A stretch of DNA of 28,701 nucleotides from JAVEVH01 sp964430365 (GTDB lineage Bacteria > Patescibacteriota > Dojkabacteria > SC72): positions 1-28,701 of the forward strand of contig CAYSEU010000005.1 in assembly GCA_964430365.1 (NCBI GenBank), written 5' to 3'. Below the pieces are notes generated by a model. That model was not told the origin of the DNA. It was given only the letters and a program-made list of their open reading frames with translations, and did no database searches. Of the stretch, positions 24,315 to 28,701 are shown one piece after another (the stretch's first letter is position 1; each line of letters starts with the position of its first letter). Both the position numbers and the translations under genes were made by a program.

Positions 24315-24863
24315 CTATTTCTTTCCCAATTCCAACTTATGCTTCTCATATTCAAGATATTTTTTTACTCCTACGAATTCTTTAAGTAAAGAAGATTCAG
24401 ACTTACTATTTGGAATTAGAATGCTCTTCAATTTATCCTCTTCTAAAAGAAATTTATGTAAACAGTAAAAATCTCCATCCCCTGATACAATAACCGCTTT
24501 GTCAAAATTGTCGTACTCTATCCTGCAACAATGTAAAACTAAATCAGCATCAATATTGCCTTTAAAATGTCCCCTTAAATCACATACCGTAGGTTTAAAT
24601 ATTAATATATATCCATACTCTTTTAAATCTCTGTATAAAGGTTCGTTTTTCTTAATATATCCAATAAAGAGGAATGCTTTTTTAACATAGAGTTTATGCC
24701 TAAGGAAGATTCTAAATCTCTTGTAATCAAGTTTCCACCCTTTATATATAAGTTTGAACCTGTTATCCCTTCTCCTATAAATATCTTTAGAAGTACCCAA
24801 GTTCAAATTCTGTCCATCTATAAATGCATAAACGATTTCTTTTTTGATATATTCTTTTTTCAT
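24315..24863 (-). CDS. NYN-domain (PIN-like) ribonuclease, paralogue 1
   Basis: 182 residues of the NYN/LabA-like (DUF88) PIN-fold family. The acidic metal site is visible: D16 and N19 in YAFIDGQNLNLG, D105 in KGNIDADLVL, and D129/D131 in IVSGDGDF, the arrangement used for metal-dependent RNA cleavage. The N-terminal insert (24-45) is basic. It overlaps the preceding minus-strand gene by 4 bases (ATGA), so translation is coupled. It is the third gene of the M23/propeller/NYN operon. It is closely similar to the gene at 27010, which is transcribed the other way beyond the M23 gene. RNA target unknown. Why an RNase is encoded with exported wall proteins is not clear. Confidence 0.82.
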   Translation of the reverse strand: MKKEYIKKEIVYAFIDGQNLNLGTSKDIYRRRDNRFKLIYKGWKLDYKRFRIFLRHKLYVKKAFLFIGYIKKNEPLYRDLKEYGYILIFKPTVCDLRGHFKGNIDADLVLHCCRIEYDNFDKAVIVSGDGDFYCLHKFLLEEDKLKSILIPNSKSESSLLKEFVGVKKYLEYEKHKLELGKK

Positions 24864-25450
24864 TTTTTTGTATAGACTAATAACCTGTAAAACTCATCTA
24901 ATACAATCAATCTACTTAAATCTCTACTCTCTGATACTGTAATATATTTACCCTGTATACCATTGTATTTACTCTCTCTTTTTAAATATTCATACTCTCT
25001 AAACACATCCCCCTTAATATCAATTAAATATGTTTTCTGTTCTAAAAAAGAGTAAGCAGTATGTAGGAGAATATAATCTCTGGTACAAACTAAAGGAACT
25101 ACAGTAGGAAACATATCCTTACTAAAAAGTAGATTTCCCCCAATATCATACAAATATACAGAACTACTAAACTCTTCCATACTCTCTATCAACCGATGCT
25201 CATACTTACAATATACAAACCCCATATCATAACCATATATACACTCACTACAAGTATCAATCTCACTCATATCCCTTGTTAGCGTATTGTATATCTGTGT
25301 ATACCCATATGAAGAAAGTAATACATTAATATCATCTATCCAATATATATACTTAGGAATATGAGAGGTATTAATAACATATTGTTTTGTATATACCTCC
25401 TCTTTAGGAAATATTAAAAGAAGTATGTAAAGTAATATCTCTTTTAACAT
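24860..25450 (-). CDS. Exported beta-propeller-like protein of unknown function
   Basis: 196 residues. I do not recognise a named family. A short hydrophobic N-terminus (about 3-15) suggests a signal peptide or anchor. The rest is beta-rich with repeated strands ending in aromatic and aspartate residues: SVYLYDIGGNLLFSKD (near 92-107) and TYLIDIKGDVFREYEY (near 139-154) look like blades of a TolB/PQQ-type propeller. C67 and C70 (CSEC), plus C81 and C122, could pair outside the cell. It is too short for a full propeller (two or three blades at most), so it may be a remnant or may assemble. It lies 9 bases after the M23 gene and overlaps the NYN gene by 4 bases, so it is one operon. Confidence 0.6.
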   Translation of the reverse strand: MLKEILLYILLLIFPKEEVYTKQYVINTSHIPKYIYWIDDINVLLSSYGYTQIYNTLTRDMSEIDTCSECIYGYDMGFVYCKYEHRLIESMEEFSSSVYLYDIGGNLLFSKDMFPTVVPLVCTRDYILLHTAYSFLEQKTYLIDIKGDVFREYEYLKRESKYNGIQGKYITVSESRDLSRLIVLDEFYRLLVYTKK

Positions 25451-25459
25451 ATTAAAAAA

Positions 25460-26923
25460 CTAAAAATTAGGATGAGGATTCTCACCAGTAAGCCTACCCG
25501 GATATGCTTTGTAATTTAAAGTAGGAACAGAATTCCAATCAGCATTAATATATTTAACAGGATTAACATGAGTAGAAGACAACCTACCTTTTCTCGTTTC
25601 AAAATGTAAATGATACCCCAAACTCTGACAATTCCATTTACCTGTATTACCACTAATACCAATCAAAGTACCCACCTTAACCTTACTACCAACCTGCACA
25701 CTGTATGAATCTAAATGAAAGTATGTAGAATACATACCATTAGTATGCTTAACAATCACATACTTCCCACCCTGATTACACTCTCCCCCATATTTGTCAT
25801 ACCCAACACTTACTACGCTACCATTTCCAATACTAATAACCCTTTTTAAATATGCACCAAAATCAATACCCCTGTGAGGACATTGATATGTAGTACACCC
25901 ATACCATTGGTTTACACCAATATATTTCTCAAAAGGAAAAGAGAACGGCTTAACAGATTTAGGTTTCTCTAACTTAGGTAAAGATACTCTCTTGTGTAAA
26001 TTAGATATCACATCTATCCACTCCTTCCCCTTAACGTAGGAAGAAATCTCTAAAGCTAATTTAATATCTCTTCCATATATATCTTCCTTAAATATATTCC
26101 TAACAAAAAAGGTACTCTCCCCGAAACCCCAGTTACTACTTTGCTGTGATATCCCATCTACCTGTATATGACCAATATATCGTAAAGGAAGTATACCCTC
26201 ATATGAATCTATTAATATCTTTTTACACTCAAACCAAGTTAAGGGATCTATTAAAGAAAACCTCTTACACTCATATACCTTTACAATAGCGGGAATACTC
26301 TCTAAGTATGTACCACTTACATCCAATGTTAAATATCCTCCCCAATCTAAATACTCTACCTTAGATATTTTAATACCTAAATTACAGTAAAAAGAAACAT
26401 CCGTACTGTATTTCCCCTTAAACAAATATATATGACATATATCATCTTTAACATTAGTACTCTTACCAAGTACACTCTCATTACTACTTACTACAATATC
26501 CCTCATATCAATATTTTTAGAAAGGACATATCTCTCCTCTTTCACAACAACCTCTTCTTGATCTTCTTCTACTGTAGGTTCTTCTTCCTCTTCAGGAAAC
26601 CATACCTCATCACTCTCGCCTACATACTCATGTTCTAAATTAATATATATTTGTCCCCAATATTCATACCCATATATGTCTGTACTAGGTATATAATATT
26701 TAACTTTTACGAAATACAAATCTGTATCCCAAAAAGTTATCGTAGTCTGATATATATCTACTGGTTCACTTACAAAGTATATCTGTGTAAACTCTTTGTC
26801 TGTATATATCTCTACGATATATTCATACTCTTCTCCCCTTGGTGTCCATGTAAACGATACATCTCTACTCTCCCATCCCATACTTAATGCTAAAAGAGGT
26901 ATTAAAAATATATTGGCTAACAT
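25460..26923 (-). CDS. Secreted M23 metallopeptidase with Fn3-like domain
   Basis: 487 residues. A signal peptide (about 1-16) is followed by an Fn3-like beta-sandwich (about 17-97), an acidic Glu/Pro linker (about 102-130), a beta-rich middle region of unknown type (about 135-315), and a C-terminal LytM/M23 domain (330-460). All active residues are present: zinc ligands H350 and D354 (HRGIDF) and H440, with catalytic H403 (YFHLDS) and H438 (GYHLHFE). The family cuts peptide cross-bridges of peptidoglycan, so a role in wall remodelling or attack on other cells is likely. Cysteines at 343, 348, 382 and 432 may form disulfides, perhaps via the DsbA-like protein. It is first in its operon, with a probable leaderless promoter at 26930-26935. 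Confidence 0.88.
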   Translation of the reverse strand: MLANIFLIPLLALSMGWESRDVSFTWTPRGEEYEYIVEIYTDKEFTQIYFVSEPVDIYQTTITFWDTDLYFVKVKYYIPSTDIYGYEYWGQIYINLEHEYVGESDEVWFPEEEEEPTVEEDQEEVVVKEERYVLSKNIDMRDIVVSSNESVLGKSTNVKDDICHIYLFKGKYSTDVSFYCNLGIKISKVEYLDWGGYLTLDVSGTYLESIPAIVKVYECKRFSLIDPLTWFECKKILIDSYEGILPLRYIGHIQVDGISQQSSNWGFGESTFFVRNIFKEDIYGRDIKLALEISSYVKGKEWIDVISNLHKRVSLPKLEKPKSVKPFSFPFEKYIGVNQWYGCTTYQCPHRGIDFGAYLKRVISIGNGSVVSVGYDKYGGECNQGGKYVIVKHTNGMYSTYFHLDSYSVQVGSKVKVGTLIGISGNTGKWNCQSLGYHLHFETRKGRLSSTHVNPVKYINADWNSVPTLNYKAYPGRLTGENPHPNF

Positions 26924-26929
26924 ACATAT

Positions 26930-26935
26930 ATTTTA
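26930..26935 (-). promoter_or_regulatory. -10 box of the M23 operon, leaderless start
   Basis: On the minus strand this reads TAAAAT, followed by six bases and the ATG at 26923. The predicted start is therefore the A of the start codon. No -35 or TG extension is clear. The spacing repeats that of 2111-2119 and 13481-13486. Confidence 0.45.
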
Positions 26936-26940
26936 GAGAG

Positions 26941-26960
26941 TAAATATTAAAAAATATTTA
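26941..26960. repeat. AT-rich inverted repeat between divergent promoters
   Basis: Eight-base arms (TAAATATT and AATATTTA) around an AAAA loop, lying between the divergent -10 boxes of the M23 operon and the second NYN gene. It could be an operator for both. AT-only palindromes are frequent by chance here. Confidence 0.4.
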
Positions 26961-26997
26961 AATATGTTTAGTTCAGAGAAATTTAATAATGAATAGA

Positions 26998-27003
26998 TAG
27001 AAT
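26998..27003 (+). promoter_or_regulatory. -10 box of the second NYN gene, leaderless GTG start
   Basis: TAGAAT followed by six bases and the GTG start codon at 27010. The predicted transcription start falls on the first base of the start codon, which also supports the choice of GTG. It mirrors the box at 26930-26935 across the 86-base divergent gap. Confidence 0.45.
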
Positions 27004-27009
27004 ATATTT

Positions 27010-27525
27010 GTGAAGCCCAAAATATATGCCTTTATCGATAGCCAAAATATTCAGAAAGGAATACTCTCTCAGGATTGGGTTTTAGATTGGGGTAAATTCA
27101 GACTCTTTTTAAGGAATAAGTATGGGGTGGGGAAAGCATTTCTCTTTATAGGGTACATAGAAAGTAATGCACAATTGTATAAATATCTCCAAGAAGTAGG
27201 ATACCTATTAATATTTAAAAATGTACTTGGTATTAGAAAAGGGAAAAAGATTTTGTACAAAGGTAATATAGATGCTGAATTAGTATTACATAGCATGATA
27301 CAATTCCCAATATATTCCAAATCCATCATTATCTCTGGTGATGGGGATTTCTTTTGCCTAATTGAATATTTAGAACAGAATAAAAAACTCTCTAAAGTTT
27401 TTGTTCCAAACAAAAGATATTCGTCCCTCTTAAGAAAATATGGGAGATATATTGTAGGTATATATGAATTTAGAGAGAAATTAGAGAAAAAGAAAGAGAG
27501 GCATTCCCGCGGTAAACAAGGTTAA
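27010..27525 (+). CDS. NYN-domain (PIN-like) ribonuclease, paralogue 2 (GTG start)
   Basis: 171 residues of the NYN/LabA-like PIN-fold family. The active acids are D10 and N13 (YAFIDSQN), D88 (KGNIDAELVLH) and D111/D113 (IISGDGDF). It shares KAFLFIGYI, YLLIFK, KGNIDA and SGDGDF with the protein at 24315, so the two are paralogues. The tail after residue 155 is very basic (EKLEKKKERHSRGK) and may bind RNA. No in-frame ATG lies nearby; an ATG at 26989 meets a stop after three codons. GTG is therefore the start. It is divergent from the M23 operon and followed by 118 noncoding bases before secA. Target RNA unknown. Confidence 0.82.
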   Translation: MKPKIYAFIDSQNIQKGILSQDWVLDWGKFRLFLRNKYGVGKAFLFIGYIESNAQLYKYLQEVGYLLIFKNVLGIRKGKKILYKGNIDAELVLHSMIQFPIYSKSIIISGDGDFFCLIEYLEQNKKLSKVFVPNKRYSSLLRKYGRYIVGIYEFREKLEKKKERHSRGKQG

Positions 27526-27600
27526 CCTTTGGTAGTCCTCTCATCGTAATATCAAATTATACACCCTCTTGTACCTTACAGTAAACATTGTGTATGCTCT

Positions 27601-27619
27601 AAGATATTTGTAGTATCTT
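27601..27619. repeat. Inverted repeat over the -35 region of secA
   Basis: AAGATA and TATCTT flank a 7-base centre that coincides with the -35 position of the secA promoter. It may be an operator. The rest of the 118-base gap (27526-27643) shows only a 12-base palindrome, AAGGTTAACCTT, over the end of the NYN gene. Confidence 0.35.
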
Positions 27620-27626
27620 GAAATAT

Positions 27627-27635
27627 TGATATAAT
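27627..27635 (+). promoter_or_regulatory. Extended -10 promoter of secA
   Basis: TGATATAAT, a perfect extended -10, with a weak -35 (TTGTAG at 27608-27613, 16-base spacer). The predicted start is near 27642, two bases before the ATG at 27644, so the mRNA is essentially leaderless. Confidence 0.6.
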
Positions 27636-27643
27636 CGAAAGCG

Positions 27644-28701
27644 ATGATCAAAATATTAGAAGGTCTGTTTGACTCTAATGAAAAACAGATTAAAAAAATT
27701 CAAAAGATTGTAGACAGTATTAATTCCTTAGAAGAGGATATTAGTAAGCTTACTGATACAGAACTAAGGGATAAGACAGCGTATTTTAGAAAATTACTAA
27801 ATGTAGATTTAAAGACATGTAGAGATGATTTTCATAAATACAACAAAGTAGAATTACAAAAGGTATTAGACGAAGAGAAAAGTAGATTAGTAGAAATATT
27901 ACCAGAAGCATTTGCAGTAGTAAGAGAAGCATCTAATAGGGTGGCGAATCATAGACACTTTGATGTACAGGTAATGGCAGGATATGTACTGTTTGATAAC
28001 AAAATAGCTGAGCTATTCACTGGTGAAGGAAAAACCTTAGCAGCTAATCTACCTCTGTATCTATATGCCCTAACAGGAAGAGGAGCACACCTAGTCACCG
28101 TAAATGATTACCTTGCTAAAAGAGATGCAGAATGGACAGGACACATACTTAATAGCTTAGGTATGACAGTTGCAGCTATTAACTCTGGTACACAGTACAG
28201 ATATATTACAGATGAGCAAGCTATTAAACTAAAAGGAAAAGAAGGGAAGGAATTAATAGCCCAAAGGGAGAAGAAAGCAAAAGCAGCAGGAAGGCTTAAA
28301 TATGATCATATGAGTGGAGTTAATCTCATTGAATGTAGTAAAAAAGAGGCATATGACTGTGATGTGGTATATGGTACTAACAATGAATATGGTTTTGATT
28401 ACCTAAGAGATAATATGGTGAGCAACCTTAAAGATAGAGTACAAGGACCTCGATACTTTGCAATCGTAGACGAAGCAGACTCCATTTTAATTGATGAAGC
28501 TAGAACTCCATTAATCATATCTACTAGTGCACAGGCTTCAAATGATATGTACAAACAGTTTGCTAATCTTGTTAATACACTTCAAGTAGAGAAACATTAC
28601 TCAGTAGATGAGAAATCTAACTCAGTATCTCTTACAGATGAGGGTATAGATCAGATTGAAAAAATCTTAAAGGTTAAGAATGTATATGAAGACGCACAGT
28701 T
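27644..28701 (+). CDS. secA: SecA preprotein translocase ATPase (5' part, cut by window end)
   Basis: 352 codons are visible and the frame runs off the end of the window. SecA powers export of unfolded proteins through SecYEG. Visible landmarks: the N-terminal helix with the LTDTELRDKT motif (36-45), FDVQ (106-109), Walker A TGEGKT (126-131), the VNDYLAKRDAEW motif (153-164), YGTNNEYGFDYLRDNM (243-258), and the Walker B/DEAD region VDEADSILIDEARTPLI (275-291). Differences from typical SecA are AELFTGEGKT in place of AEMKTGEGKT, and a Lys/Glu-rich stretch of some 45-50 residues (about 183-232) before the YGTNNE motif that looks longer than usual. The ATG at 27644 is supported by the promoter 8 bases upstream. 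Identity is certain. Confidence 0.95.
   Translation, partial: MIKILEGLFDSNEKQIKKIQKIVDSINSLEEDISKLTDTELRDKTAYFRKLLNVDLKTCRDDFHKYNKVELQKVLDEEKSRLVEILPEAFAVVREASNRVANHRHFDVQVMAGYVLFDNKIAELFTGEGKTLAANLPLYLYALTGRGAHLVTVNDYLAKRDAEWTGHILNSLGMTVAAINSGTQYRYITDEQAIKLKGKEGKELIAQREKKAKAAGRLKYDHMSGVNLIECSKKEAYDCDVVYGTNNEYGFDYLRDNMVSNLKDRVQGPRYFAIVDEADSILIDEARTPLIISTSAQASNDMYKQFANLVNTLQVEKHYSVDEKSNSVSLTDEGIDQIEKILKVKNVYEDAQ

Noticed and set aside
27069..27413. Minus-strand open frame of 114 codons
   Set aside because: Antisense shadow of the second NYN gene, whose active-site motifs are intact.
27518..27529. Perfect 12-base palindrome AAGGTTAACCTT
   Set aside because: It overlaps the stop codon of the NYN gene, has no loop and no T-run, and no second copy was seen. 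Chance or a minor site is likely.
1..28701. Recoding of UGA (as glycine), known in some CPR lineages
   Set aside because: UGA acts as the stop at 17975-17977 and at the 24860 overlap. No conserved protein here is interrupted by an in-frame UGA.
1..28701. CRISPR arrays, tRNA or rRNA genes, insertion sequences
   Set aside because: No regularly spaced repeats, no cloverleaf or rRNA-like stretches, and no transposase-like proteins were found on either strand.

Overview
The window is AT-rich bacterial DNA (about one third G+C by eye) using the standard code: TAA is the usual stop, with some TAG and TGA. Genes are tightly packed and often overlap. Several traits together suggest a reduced-genome bacterium of the Candidate Phyla Radiation (Patescibacteria): membrane-anchored DsbA-like and hydrolase proteins, a bactofilin-like membrane protein, NYN nucleases, a divergent SecA, few Shine-Dalgarno sequences, and probable leaderless transcripts. 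This placement is an inference. No rRNA or tRNA is present to test it.

Layout. Bases 1-4163 hold housekeeping and envelope genes: a ferredoxin, a Nudix-like hydrolase and a HIT protein in one short operon; a membrane-anchored alpha/beta hydrolase on the minus strand; a DsbA-like thiol oxidoreductase; and, beyond a shared bidirectional terminator, a beta-helix membrane protein on the minus strand.

Bases 4284-24222 form a long surface-glycan locus of 16 plus-strand genes. Five of them (6556-10697 plus 15736-16800) encode what looks like the full WbpA-B-E-D-I route from UDP-GlcNAc to UDP-2,3-diacetamido-2,3-dideoxy-mannuronic acid. Around them lie two membrane GT2 enzymes of the polyprenyl-phosphate sugar synthase type, four GT4 glycosyltransferases, a methyltransferase, a Wzx-type flippase and three large GT-C-like membrane proteins, two of them tandem paralogues. 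The likely scheme is that GT4 enzymes build a lipid-linked glycan containing the diamino uronic acid, Wzx flips it, and the GT-C proteins add further sugars outside using polyprenyl-phosphate donors made by the GT2 enzymes. No initiating sugar-phosphate transferase, Wzz or certain Wzy polymerase is visible. The sugar-nucleotide genes and the variable transferase/flippase genes differ in codon use, which suggests a cassette structure. A G8 tract at codons 15-18 of one GT4 gene could make it phase variable.

Bases 24315-27525 hold a minus-strand operon (Fn3-like + M23 peptidase, a beta-propeller-like secreted protein, a NYN nuclease) facing a divergent gene for a second, paralogous NYN nuclease. 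The plus strand is C-rich over 23038-26923, unlike the flanks. The window ends inside secA.

Several transcription units begin with a TGnTATAAT-like -10 box whose predicted start is at, or within a few bases of, the first base of the start codon.
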